A DNA stretch of 64,000 bases from UBA1563 sp041667115 (GCA_041667115.1 JBAYFO010000001.1:62001-126000); one strand, 5' to 3'. Counted from the first letter of the stretch, positions 18,153 through 26,009 are shown. Translations and numbers: made by a program. The notes: generated from the letters alone by a model not told the origin.

Positions 18153-19388
18153 TCAGTCAAATGATTTTACCGCACGGTAAAGTTTTTTTGTTATCTCTAG
18201 CATTGCCGGCATGTTCTTCATAGTTATTCCGGTATAAAAATAGATCATACCGATCCTGTCTTTCGGTGAAAAAACTGCGTTTGTAAATATGCTGCCTGAG
18301 AATCCATTCATTGAATAAAGTTGTTCTCCTTCAATATCGTTTATTAGCCAGGTCAAACCGATATCTATTATTGGAAAAGAACGGGTTGGAATATTTTTAA
18401 TGCCTTGCGGAGTCAACATCAGAGCGACGGTTTGGGGCTTTAGTAATTGGTAATTATCATACTTCCCCTTATTAATAAAGGCACTTACAAACTTTGCAAA
18501 ATCAGTCATTGTAGTACGAAGATTTCCTGCCGGATATCCCGGTTCTCCGAAATGTACTACTTTCCTGTAGGAAGCTATACTATCGTTCGTAGGAAATCCA
18601 TAGCCATAGATTATCTTGTTTGTATCAAGACCTCTCATAAACCACCCCGTGTTATGCATTTTCAACGGACGGAAAATATGCTCTTTACAATATTCTGAAA
18701 AATCTACTTTGGCAATTTTCTCTACCAAATATCCGATCAATGAAAAGGCGAAGTTGGAATAACTGTATTTAGTGCCCGGTTCGCTTTTGCTGAAATATTC
18801 GACAGAATAATATTTCCCTCCCGGTGTAAACAATTCTTCTTCCAATTCATTTAGCGGGATGTGGGGATCACCCGCTACACCACGCGGATATTTTATCCCT
18901 TCAGGAATTTTGAGCCCGGTTGACATTACATCTTCCAGACTTCCTGTGTGTGTTAATAGCATTCTAAATGTGATTGGCTTATCCGGAAAGTTAGGATTCC
19001 TTACTTTTAGCTTCATGTAATCGTTGATATCATCATCAAGCTTGAAGAGACCTTGCTCATATAATTGCATGAGGGCTGTTGCTGTTACAGTTTTTGATAA
19101 CGAGGCAAGTTGAAAGATGTTGTCTTTCGTTAAAGGCGTTTTTTCACCCAGATTAGCATATCCGTAATACCCATCCCACACTATCTTATCACCTTTGATA
19201 AGACACGCTCCAAGACCGACATAGTTTTGAGTTTTCATCATGCTCTTGAAGTAACCGTCAAGTTCACTACTAATAGTATTAGTAAGCTTCTTGTCTTCTT
19301 TTTTCTCTTGCGCGGAAGTAACACTTGAGCAAATAAAAAGTACAGATACATACATAAGCATAAAGAGTATTGTAGTTTTTATGTTCAT
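18153..19388 (-). CDS. Exported serine beta-lactamase-family hydrolase
   Basis: A 411-residue protein with AGGAG 8 nt before the ATG and a signal peptide ending TSAQ near residue 27. Class C beta-lactamase/DD-peptidase motifs are present: Ser96-Leu-Ser-Lys99 (SxxK) and Tyr210-Ser-Asn212 (YxN). The third motif is not clear (NGFSGSIF lies in place of KTG). Family members are DD-peptidases, esterases or beta-lactamases in the periplasm. It stands downstream, on the same strand, of a cassette-like gene region, and a degraded repeat (19447-19533) precedes it. Confidence 0.85.
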   Translation of the reverse strand: MNIKTTILFMLMYVSVLFICSSVTSAQEKKEDKKLTNTISSELDGYFKSMMKTQNYVGLGACLIKGDKIVWDGYYGYANLGEKTPLTKDNIFQLASLSKTVTATALMQLYEQGLFKLDDDINDYMKLKVRNPNFPDKPITFRMLLTHTGSLEDVMSTGLKIPEGIKYPRGVAGDPHIPLNELEEELFTPGGKYYSVEYFSKSEPGTKYSYSNFAFSLIGYLVEKIAKVDFSEYCKEHIFRPLKMHNTGWFMRGLDTNKIIYGYGFPTNDSIASYRKVVHFGEPGYPAGNLRTTMTDFAKFVSAFINKGKYDNYQLLKPQTVALMLTPQGIKNIPTRSFPIIDIGLTWLINDIEGEQLYSMNGFSGSIFTNAVFSPKDRIGMIYFYTGITMKNMPAMLEITKKLYRAVKSFD

Positions 19389-19446
19389 TGTACAATCTCC
19401 TGTTTTGTTAAAGTGATTATCTGAATTTACATGTTAATAAAGTTGC

Positions 19447-19533
19447 TTTTACCCAGCCGCTCAGAACGGCGATGATAATTTTTGGCAGCGCAACTACTAT
19501 TATTAAATTTATTTGTTGGTTAAGCTCACCATT
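19447..19533 (-). repeat. Degraded attC-like repeat copy
   Basis: On the minus strand this reads TAATAGTAGTTGCGCTGCC followed by AAAA and a GCGGCTGGG end, paralleling the right half of the 195-bp attC-like sites at 23006-23203 and 23742-23935 (AATAGTTGCGTTGACAAAA...GGGCGGC). An inner CTTAACC core is present, but a proper GTTRRRY core is missing. It is either a decayed site or a chance resemblance. Confidence 0.35.
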
Positions 19534-19609
19534 AAAGAACAAAAAGTTTGGGCACTAAAAAGTTTGTGCCGCCATAAAAAGGTTTATACTCCTGTTTTTA
19601 AAAAATAAA

Positions 19610-20539
19610 TCATTTCTTGATTTCCGGTAATTTACTTGTCGTCAAATAATTTAGGAATTGTTGCCGTACGGCTATCACGTCATTATGAGTTAAATCCGTA
19701 TGAATAAAAAGCAACCGGTTGTTTAAGAGATCGTCCGGTTTTAAATCCTTTTCTTCCGTTTTGAAATAAGGAATTCCCCATCCATCAAGATCATTCATCA
19801 GACTCTCCGTCTCGTTCTTTGTTCCTCCTCCATCGGTATAAATATCAATGAACCGTCCTTTATACTTCTCGATCCAGTGGGAATATTTTTCGGTTTGACC
19901 GTAAAGCGCGTCAAATAAAATAACGTCGGAAATGTTTTGTGTTAATCCTCCGCGCATTAAGCAGAAGGAAATTACGCGAAACGCGCCGCTATGTCCCGCT
20001 AAAATAATGTTGCCGGCTTTTGTGGAATGTAATTTCCCTTTAGCAGTTAAAAACTTTAGAACATCGTCAATCAGATTCTTTAAACCATCTTTCTCTTCTA
20101 ATCTTCCGCCGTAGGAATCGGGAGAGTTTTTAGGTCCCTCCGGAAAAACAAAGATGGCGTTTTTATTACTTGCTGAAAATTGTTCGATGAGCTTGTACTG
20201 CGCGCAAGCGCTATCGATATTATTATTCCACCCGTGGAAATAAACGACAATATTTGTTTTGGCTGAAGGCTTAAATCCTTTGGGAATAAAAATCGCTACG
20301 CTGCTGTCATTATAATGCTCTTGTTTGGAAAATGTCTTGTTGTCGTAAACATGACCGTTTATTCTTTGGGGATGAGGAAAAGGGGCGGAAGAAAATTCAG
20401 GAACAAACAGTTCGCCGAGAGCTTTATATCTTTCAGTAACCGGTTGAGCAAATGATATCCATGTAAAGGATGCGAATAATAAAAAGGTTAGAATTAGATT
20501 GTTTTTCAAAGATGCCTCTTCTGCTAATTTAGTGTTCAT
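19610..20539 (-). CDS. Exported alpha/beta hydrolase
   Basis: A 309-residue protein with a signal peptide ending FAQ near residue 32. The alpha/beta hydrolase fold is shown by VVYFHGWNNN (oxyanion region), the nucleophile elbow GHSGA, an acidic residue in FDALYG, and a terminal His in LTHNDV. It is probably an esterase or peptidase in the periplasm; substrate unknown. It follows the attC-like repeat at 20614-20681 and may be cargo of the cassette-like region. Confidence 0.75.
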   Translation of the reverse strand: MNTKLAEEASLKNNLILTFLLFASFTWISFAQPVTERYKALGELFVPEFSSAPFPHPQRINGHVYDNKTFSKQEHYNDSSVAIFIPKGFKPSAKTNIVVYFHGWNNNIDSACAQYKLIEQFSASNKNAIFVFPEGPKNSPDSYGGRLEEKDGLKNLIDDVLKFLTAKGKLHSTKAGNIILAGHSGAFRVISFCLMRGGLTQNISDVILFDALYGQTEKYSHWIEKYKGRFIDIYTDGGGTKNETESLMNDLDGWGIPYFKTEEKDLKPDDLLNNRLLFIHTDLTHNDVIAVRQQFLNYLTTSKLPEIKK

Positions 20540-20613
20540 TTATTTTCCACTCTAAAATTTACAAGAAATGGTGATAAAAATAAATACGTCAAGAATATTT
20601 GGTCTTTCCATTC

Positions 20614-20681
20614 GTATAACGTCGTGTTCTCATACCTAGTGTGGCAAGTTGTTAAACTCCAACACCGCCATATTAATTATT
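20614..20681 (-). repeat. Short attC-like repeat, copy 2
   Basis: Nearly the same sequence as 22124-22190. On the minus strand it runs from GTTTAACAACTTGCCACAC to a GTTATACG core, forming an imperfect stem (TAACAACTTGcCAC... with ...GAGAACACGACGTTA). The inner core GTTTAAC matches RYYYAAC exactly. It lies between the beta-propeller lipoprotein gene and the hydrolase gene. Confidence 0.55.
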
Positions 20682-20685
20682 TACG

Positions 20686-20814
20686 CACCTTACGCATTTT
20701 CGTAAGTCGATCCCGAAAGCTTTCGGGATCGGCTCTTAAATGAACGAATAGAAGTAAAACATTCGGTCGATTCAGAGAATCGACCTACGGTTTTTACCAT
20801 CTTTGCGTAAGGTG
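20686..20814. repeat. Nested palindromic element (three stems)
   Basis: Outer arms CACCTTACGCA (20686-20696) and TGCGTAAGGTG (20804-20814) are exact inverted repeats. Inside lie a perfect 22-bp palindrome at 20709-20730 centred on AAGCTT, and a 9-bp stem GGTCGATTC/GAATCGACC at 20765-20785. The arrangement is compact, about 130 bp, with no coding potential. It looks like a mobile palindromic unit or a strongly folded RNA. The stretch 20540-20870 has no gene. Confidence 0.65.
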
Positions 20815-20870
20815 ACTTATTTAAATATTTCCATACTCGTTTTACGTTTGTAAAATCAAAGAAATAAATA

Positions 20871-22100
20871 TCATTCAATCACGTACACATATTTCGGTAA
20901 CGGCATTCCCTCTTGCGGAAAGAGAAGGTATCCTTCACGCGTCAAAGACGGTCCGCCGGTTTTAACAAGGGCATCTACCGGTACTGTCCAGAGTATCTTT
21001 CCTGAGTTGCTTATTGCCTGCACTTTATAAGTTGGTACATTATCGGCAGTCTCGATATAGAAAGTTCCCACAGCGTCGCAAACGATGTGTGTTCCATAGT
21101 CATCCATGCCAACCGGAACGCTCCAGCGTTTTTGTCCGTTATTGTCTACCAAAACAAGATTTCCATTTGCTAAATAAGCTATGTTTCCATATAGATCAAT
21201 TGACACATTCCAATTAAACCCGGTTCCGGTAATCCGCCACCTTACTTTTCCCGTTGAAGAAACTGACACGAGATCGTTTCCAAAGTAAGAGTAAACATTT
21301 CCGTCAACATCAACACTAATAGCGCCGTGTTGCATACCTCCCAATGAATCGGACCACAATATCTCACCATTGGTATTTATAGCATAAAGAGATTGTTCTG
21401 CCGTGCTTCCCCCAACATAAAACATGCTTCCATCCGGTGCAAAAGGAATGGTCAGCATAGTGCCCCAGGTGAAATCTCCCGACGGAGCGTTTTTCTGCCA
21501 GAGAATAGTTCCTGATTTGCTGATGGCGTACAAAGTTTTGGAATATGAGATTGCATAGATACTTCCATCAAGACCAATAGCGCAAGATTTGAGCACTACC
21601 GCATCATTGAGTTGAGTGTTCCAGAGAAGAGCGCCGTTTTTGTTGAAAGCGGAGATGCCATTGTTTGTGCCGACCAGAAGAGCGCCGTCTGAAGTAAGTA
21701 TTGGAGAATTATAATTCTGGAGACCATGTACCCTCCCTAAATTGACCTTCCAGAGTTGTGTTCCATTCAGGGTAACAGCGTAAAAAGAAGTATCCGCCAC
21801 AATATAGAAAATGCTATCCGGTCCCATTACAGGATCAGTAGCATAATTAGCAACTGTTATCGAAGCTTTAACGCGCCCGTTTGCGGGTCCGTTGTATGAA
21901 CTTCGTCCGGTACATTGAGCGTCGTGCAGAGCTTTAGGCCATGCGGTTTGCTCCAACGAAGCCCAGGGAATATCGTGTTGCGGCTTGACTACGTATTGTA
22001 CGGTGCCTGCATCCGACGGTTCGGTTGTTTTTTGCTTGCACCCTGATGATAAGAGCAAAACTATAGAAGAAAACGAAATAAGAACTATCATCTTTTTCAT
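20871..22100 (-). CDS. PQQ-like beta-propeller lipoprotein
   Basis: A 409-residue protein with a lipobox-like LSSGC (Cys21). The mature part has about seven repeats of the form GxIYAIS..GxxLW and LxGTNNGISAFNKNGALLW, as in PQQ-binding-like (YVTN/BamB-like) propellers. No catalytic residues are visible; a binding or scaffold role at the outer membrane is likely. It is flanked on both sides by copies of a short attC-like repeat (22124-22190 and 20614-20681), so it may be an unusually large integron cassette gene. Confidence 0.8.
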   Translation of the reverse strand: MKKMIVLISFSSIVLLLSSGCKQKTTEPSDAGTVQYVVKPQHDIPWASLEQTAWPKALHDAQCTGRSSYNGPANGRVKASITVANYATDPVMGPDSIFYIVADTSFYAVTLNGTQLWKVNLGRVHGLQNYNSPILTSDGALLVGTNNGISAFNKNGALLWNTQLNDAVVLKSCAIGLDGSIYAISYSKTLYAISKSGTILWQKNAPSGDFTWGTMLTIPFAPDGSMFYVGGSTAEQSLYAINTNGEILWSDSLGGMQHGAISVDVDGNVYSYFGNDLVSVSSTGKVRWRITGTGFNWNVSIDLYGNIAYLANGNLVLVDNNGQKRWSVPVGMDDYGTHIVCDAVGTFYIETADNVPTYKVQAISNSGKILWTVPVDALVKTGGPSLTREGYLLFPQEGMPLPKYVYVIE

Positions 22101-22123
22101 GTGAAGAGTATCTCCGTTTATTT

Positions 22124-22190
22124 GTGTAACTGCGTGTTATCACGCCTTGCGTGACAAGTTGTTAAAATCCAACACTGCGTATTAATTATT
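22124..22190 (-). repeat. Short attC-like repeat, copy 1
   Basis: Matches 20614-20681 over about 60 bp with few changes. On the minus strand it runs TTTTAACAACTTGTCACGC ... GCGTGATAACACGCAGTTA, an imperfect palindrome ending in a GTTACAC core 23 bp before the propeller gene's start. The core differs by one base from the complement of copy 2's inner core GTTTAAC. Confidence 0.55.
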
Positions 22191-22204
22191 AAAACTTTTC
22201 TATT

Positions 22205-22268
22205 AACCCACGACTTTAGTCGTGGGTTGTTGAACCATACCGTAATTCTAAAACCGATTTATCGGTTT
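22205..22268. repeat. Two hairpins, AACCCACGAC/GTCGTGGGTT and AAACCGAT/ATCGGTTT
   Basis: The first stem (22205-22228) is a perfect 10-bp inverted repeat with a 4-nt loop; the second (22251-22268) is an 8-bp repeat with a 2-nt loop. Both lie in the ~300-bp stretch 22101-22401, which has no gene and otherwise holds attC-like sites. Confidence 0.55.
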
Positions 22269-22320
22269 ACATTTTCAAAAGTGTAAAAACAAAAAACGTC
22301 AAATGAAATTTTTACAAAAA

Positions 22321-22393
22321 CAAGCTAACCGCTTCGGCTACATGCTTACTCCTCAAATGTTGGGAGTTCATAAGCAGATGCTGGTTAGCCCGC
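22321..22393 (-). repeat. attC-like site after cassette gene A
   Basis: On the minus strand the site opens with GCGGGCTAAC (inner core RYYYAAC = GGCTAAC), continues through an imperfect stem (AGCATCTGCTTA with TAAGCATGTAGCCGAAGC), and closes with GTTAGCTTG (GTTRRRY = GTTAGCT). The length is 73 bp, normal for attC. It begins 8 bp after the stop of the gene at 22402-22977. The inner core is exactly complementary (10 of 10) to the GTTAGCCCGC that begins this gene's cassette at 23006-23015. Confidence 0.75.
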
Positions 22394-22401
22394 GTACATA
22401 A

Positions 22402-22977
22402 TTATTTGTCCAAATTTATAATTGAGTTATCATCAAAAACAATTTTCTTAACATTTAAGACCGCTTTAACATCTTCTTTATTCATTGTCTTCATTCGATT
22501 TTCTTCGTTAATAAATTGATTAATGCTATAAGAACCATTTTCTTCTACTAATTGCTTTGCTGGAATTATAATATCAGGACCGATTTTGATACCGAACAAA
22601 CGGCTGTCTAGCAAGTCATAAAATTGAACAGTTGCATCAATCAACTTAATCCCTTTTTCATAATCGTTTTTTAATTTCAATTTAATAGCGTAATAACTTG
22701 AAATGTTGTCACTTGTAACTGAATAACTCCAAGATTCTAATGTAAAGAGATCATTCTTTGATTGTTGAACATCTCTTGATGGCGAAACGCCTATATTAGT
22801 TGGCTTGTTGCTTCTATCATCTTTTGAAATATTATTTTTCTTGATGAGGAATTCTAAGGAATCAACTTTTTTTTCCAATGCTTTAAGACGAGTTTCTATA
22901 TTAATTTTTTGAGCGAAAATAGCAACAGTAAAAAATAAAGACAGCAATGTAATTCTAAAGATTATTTTGAGTGACAT
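22402..22977 (-). CDS. Cassette gene A: exported coiled-coil protein, unknown
   Basis: A 191-residue protein with AAAGGAACACAT before its ATG. Signal peptide residues 1-22 end IFAQ. A short coiled coil (KINIETRLKALEKKVDSLEF) follows, then a ~100-residue beta-rich domain (ESWSYSVTSDNISSYYAIKLKLKNDY...). No known family is recognised. It is tightly framed by attC-like sites at 23006-23203 and 22321-22393, the layout of an integron cassette. Confidence 0.72.
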   Translation of the reverse strand: MSLKIIFRITLLSLFFTVAIFAQKINIETRLKALEKKVDSLEFLIKKNNISKDDRSNKPTNIGVSPSRDVQQSKNDLFTLESWSYSVTSDNISSYYAIKLKLKNDYEKGIKLIDATVQFYDLLDSRLFGIKIGPDIIIPAKQLVEENGSYSINQFINEENRMKTMNKEDVKAVLNVKKIVFDDNSIINLDK

Positions 22978-23005
22978 ATGTGTTCCTTTCTAAAATGTTT
23001 ATTTA

Positions 23006-23203
23006 GCGGGCTAACGGCTCGCAACTAAAGCGCCGCCCAAAACTACAATGTCGGTTTTGTCAACGCAACTATTATTTATAAATCAGTTTCCTTTTTCAAA
23101 TCAACTTTATACAACAAGCTAATTCTGCAAAGCCAAACCCTAATGCGGCTCAATAAAACCGCATCGAAAATAGCGGTCGCTGTTGAGGCGCGGGTTAGTA
23201 AGC
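23006..23203 (-). repeat. Long attC-like site between cassette genes B and A
   Basis: On the minus strand it starts with GCTTACTAAC (inner core) and ends with GTTAGCCCGC (outer core). The arms CTAACCCGCGCCTCAACAGC and the complement of the right end (CTAACGGCTCGCAACTAAAG) pair imperfectly. Inside is a GCGGTTTTATTGAGCCGC stem. It is ~198 bp, longer than most attC sites, and about three-quarters identical to 23742-23935. Confidence 0.72.
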
Positions 23204-23227
23204 GCATTTAATATTTGTATAATGATG

Positions 23228-23695
23228 CTATCTATTCGAATATAGTTTTTTCGCTTTTTCCCGTGCTTCCTCAAGCGTCATAAATATCTTTTCATCGTCG
23301 GAAAAATGCACAATATGTTTACAATTCAAACATTTGCATCCGGGTTCACTTCGACGGCCCAAATTATGTGTATAGAATCCATAATTACCAAGTAAATTTT
23401 TACAACTAGGACAAACAGGGTTCCAATATTTATCCCAATAAACACTGCAAGCAGAAAACAATTGATTTTTTAATTCTTTTTTAAGATAAATTATATATGC
23501 TATGGCTAACATCAACACCAATAATAATATTGACAATATCCATCCAAACCCAAATATTGTACCCGACTTGAGAGGAAGCAGAAATTGTATGATACCAGGT
23601 TGAAAAAGTAACCACAATCCTACTATTGCCATTCCAATTAAAGTTAATATTGCTGAGATTAAATTCTGTAAAATGTATTTCTTAATACTATCCAT
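23228..23695 (-). CDS. Cassette gene B: two-TM protein with zinc ribbon, unknown
   Basis: A 155-residue protein with membrane helices at ~9-30 and ~45-71, followed by a cytoplasmic tail. The tail has Cys95-x-x-Cys98 and Cys122-x-x-Cys125 (with Cys120 beside them), a plausible zinc ribbon. No family is recognised. It is the cargo of a cassette bounded by complementary 10-mers at 23742-23751 and 23194-23203. Confidence 0.7.
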   Translation of the reverse strand: MDSIKKYILQNLISAILTLIGMAIVGLWLLFQPGIIQFLLPLKSGTIFGFGWILSILLLVLMLAIAYIIYLKKELKNQLFSACSVYWDKYWNPVCPSCKNLLGNYGFYTHNLGRRSEPGCKCLNCKHIVHFSDDEKIFMTLEEAREKAKKLYSNR

Positions 23696-23741
23696 AATTA
23701 GTTTTATCCTTTAAATGAAAACAAATACCAATCTGTAGAAT

Positions 23742-23935
23742 GCTTACTAACGACATTGCGCCTAACATGCCGCCCAAAACAAAAATGCAACAATTATCAA
23801 CGCAACTTTATTTTATAAATCAGTTTTCTTTTACAAATCAATTTTACACAAGCAACTAATTCTGAAAAGCCAAACCCGAAGCGACTCAATTAAACCGCAT
23901 CGAAGAAGCGGCCGTTGTTGAGGTGCGGGTTATAT
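23742..23935 (-). repeat. Long attC-like site between cassette genes C and B
   Basis: On the minus strand it starts near ATATAACCCGCACC and ends with GTTAGTAAGC. It is homologous to 23006-23203 along its length, sharing ACCTCAACA, GATGCGGTTT, TTGAG, CTGATTTATAAA, GTTGCGTTGA and GGGCGGC blocks. It follows the stop of gene C by 16 bp. Its inner core (complement GTTATAT) has a partial match to GTTATAG at 24665-24671, a possible start of cassette C. Confidence 0.7.
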
Positions 23936-23951
23936 TTTTGAAGAAATCATA

Positions 23952-24548
23952 TTATTGTTCAAGTTGTTTTACTTCTTTTACTGGTCTTTCATAATTCTTC
24001 ATGCTATTTGTTACAAGAACCCATGCTTTTGATTCCAATGGATTTGTTTTATTAAGCATTGCTTCTAACCTAGCAACTAGAATTGATAAAACTACCCGAA
24101 AATTTGTTGAAGCACTCTTATCGTTTTTAAAGAAAGTTTCTTTGAAGTATTCAAAAAATGTAAGAGATTGAAAAGGAATTGATAATTCTTTAACTCTGTC
24201 TTTATGTGAACCAGAATTTATTGTTGAACCAGATACTTCGTGTGCAAAATCATTTCGTATTCTTCTTATTATATGTAAAGACCGAGCAAATGAAGCATCG
24301 ATTAATCCCAATCTATACATCATATAAATTTTTGCACTAAATGTTCCAAGAGGGGAATCACCATCTAACAATTCATCACTACTACTTGGTGTTACAACAA
24401 AGTAGTATTTAAGGATTTGATATAATAATGAATCAAGTTTAGCAACGCCAAGAATTACAGCCGCCCTATCAGTTTCGCCCTTGAATTCATTTACGAATTC
24501 TTGAAATAATTGCCAGTCTATGACTTCTGATTGTTTCTCATCATCCAT
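23952..24548 (-). CDS. Cassette gene C: MltR-family protein
   Basis: A 198-residue soluble helical protein, with GAGG before the ATG. Residues ~28-115 read RAAVILGVAKLDSLLYQIL...DELLDGDSPLGTFSAKIYMMYRLGLI...LHIIRRIRNDFAHE, the pattern of the MltR (mannitol operon repressor-like) family. In E. coli MltR represses mannitol use, but most relatives are not near mannitol genes, and the conserved IRNDFAH motif is found in many cassette- and island-borne proteins. No mannitol genes are present here. Confidence 0.78.
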   Translation of the reverse strand: MDDEKQSEVIDWQLFQEFVNEFKGETDRAAVILGVAKLDSLLYQILKYYFVVTPSSSDELLDGDSPLGTFSAKIYMMYRLGLIDASFARSLHIIRRIRNDFAHEVSGSTINSGSHKDRVKELSIPFQSLTFFEYFKETFFKNDKSASTNFRVVLSILVARLEAMLNKTNPLESKAWVLVTNSMKNYERPVKEVKQLEQ

Positions 24549-25084
24549 ATTTACCTCAAAATTTAACTATTACTCATGCCGCACCGTTTAGTTAATTAAA
24601 GAATATATTACTGCACGGCGCTGCATATATGTATTCCAATTATTTTATTTTTCATTCTAACAAACTATAACACTCATGCTCTGTAAAAAAAATATAAATA
24701 CTTTTAAATAAAATTCTTTTGTTGTTTTTTTCTTTGTAGGTAATAAAAGGGGAGAGGGTAACGTATTTACCCCGTTCGGTACTGTTGTGCTATGTAAAAC
24801 TATCTCAGAAATAAAGTAGCCTCATCTCTCAATAATTATTATGGACAAACCTAAGGATATCCTTCCATATTTCCAATTCATCAAATAAATTATTTCGGCG
24901 ACTCACTTAGTGTTCCTCTGCCATAGGCTGACAGGTTCGTGAAAGCATTTGGTTACACGAAGGATTAACTCCGCAACCTATACAGTGTTAATTAAATTAT
25001 AGTTTTTTAAGTTTCCCGCGGTTTTAGCCGTGCAAAACCGGCTACTTTCTCTTTTTCTTCGTTTTTAGTCCGTTTTCGCGCTTT
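24549..25084. other. Gene-free stretch
   Basis: I see no gene of credible length. It holds a GTTATAG (minus strand, 24665-24671) that could mark the start of cassette C, a 12-bp palindrome AAGGATATCCTT at 24853-24864, and AT-rich sequence. Confidence 0.5.
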
Positions 25085-25523
25085 CCCTTTAGGCAAAACC
25101 ATTTTCCCTTAAGGGAAATCACTTTCTCCTTAAGGAATTTTCCTTTTCCCTTAGGGGAAATTCCTTTTTCCTTAAGGGATTTTCTTTTCTCCTTTGGGCA
25201 AACGTAAATTGACGTTGGGGAGAGCACTTTTCCCTTAAGGTAATTTTGTTTTTCCTTACGGTATTTCCTTTTTCCCTTAAGGGATTTTCTTTTTTCCGTG
25301 GAAAAATCTTTTTTCCTTAAGGGATTTTCTTTTCTCCTTAAGGGATTTCACTTTCTCCTTAAGGAAAACGGTTTGGAATGTAGGGAAAAGCATTTCCGAC
25401 GTAGGGTATTTCATTTTTCCCTTAAGGGATTTTTCTTTTCCCTTAGGGGAAATCACTTTTGCCTTAAGGGATTTTCATTTTCCCTTAGGGGAAAAACAAT
25501 TTTCCCTACAAGAAAACAATTGA
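25085..25523. repeat. Array 2: ~21 units of 21 bp with CCTTAAGG core
   Basis: From 25085 to 25523 the sequence splits into about 21 units of 21 bp (one shift of 2 bp near 25313). The consensus core is a palindrome CCCTTAAGGG or TCCTTAAGGA, followed by a T-rich half such as ATTTTCTTTTT. Because 21 is a multiple of three, both strands show open frames with 7-residue repeats (for example SLKGK and FSLKGF); these are period effects and are not called as genes. The period is the same as array 1 at 10468-10782. Confidence 0.85.
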
Positions 25524-25681
25524 AAAAACCTTAACGGTAATAAAAAGAGTAGGAAAAATATTTTTTAGAGATGAAAAAGAGAACAATAAACTATTGCTGT
25601 CTAAGAGCGAAATGCGGGATTTAAGCGTTCTTCAATTTCCTTAATAAAACTCTTGCCTTGTTGTGTAAATGAAGACGAGTT

Positions 25682-25972
25682 TTAAGCGGCTTCATTCCCA
25701 ACATTCTTTTGCATCCATGCAGGAAGCGGTTCTCCTGTTACTAAAGAATAAATTGTTTCCGGGGCAATATCAATTTCACCATCCCATGTAAGTACGCCGA
25801 ATTCTTTATTAAGCAGTACCATCTTGAAAAATTCCGGATCATTAAATTTGGAGAAAATTCCCCCCTTGTTTTTGTATTCTTCAAGATCTACAATTCCCGA
25901 TTTCCCATTCAGAAATTTTACTTCAATTAAGTAGTTCTTAAGATATTTGGCTTCAACAATTTCGTAATACAT
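25682..25972 (-). CDS. DUF2442-domain protein
   Basis: A 96-residue protein. VEAKYLKNYLIEVKFLNGKSGIVDLEEYK and FGVLTWDGEIDIAPETIY are the two halves of the DUF2442 domain. In other genomes such genes often pair with a DUF4160 gene in putative toxin-antitoxin units; no such partner is next to it here. It lies 37 bp downstream of the aldehyde dehydrogenase gene on the same strand. Confidence 0.85.
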   Translation of the reverse strand: MYYEIVEAKYLKNYLIEVKFLNGKSGIVDLEEYKNKGGIFSKFNDPEFFKMVLLNKEFGVLTWDGEIDIAPETIYSLVTGEPLPAWMQKNVGNEAA

Positions 25973-26009
25973 TTTAAACTCGTATCCCTAATTGGATTCA
26001 GGAATAAAA

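Noticed and set aside
20690..20878. 62-codon minus-strand frame within the nested palindrome region
   Set aside because: It consists of palindromic non-coding sequence and has no start signal.
19400..24700. Integron integrase gene near the cassette region
   Set aside because: No tyrosine recombinase frame exists on either strand in this stretch or elsewhere in the window.
10468..25523. Arrays at 10468-10782 and 25085-25523 as CRISPR
   Set aside because: Units are contiguous 21-mers with no unique spacers, and no cas genes are near.
25042..25534. Open frames on both strands of array 2 (25042-25227 minus, 25298-25534 plus) rich in LKGK or SLKGF units
   Set aside because: Both strands are open because the unit length is a multiple of three and stop codons are missing from the unit; no start signals.
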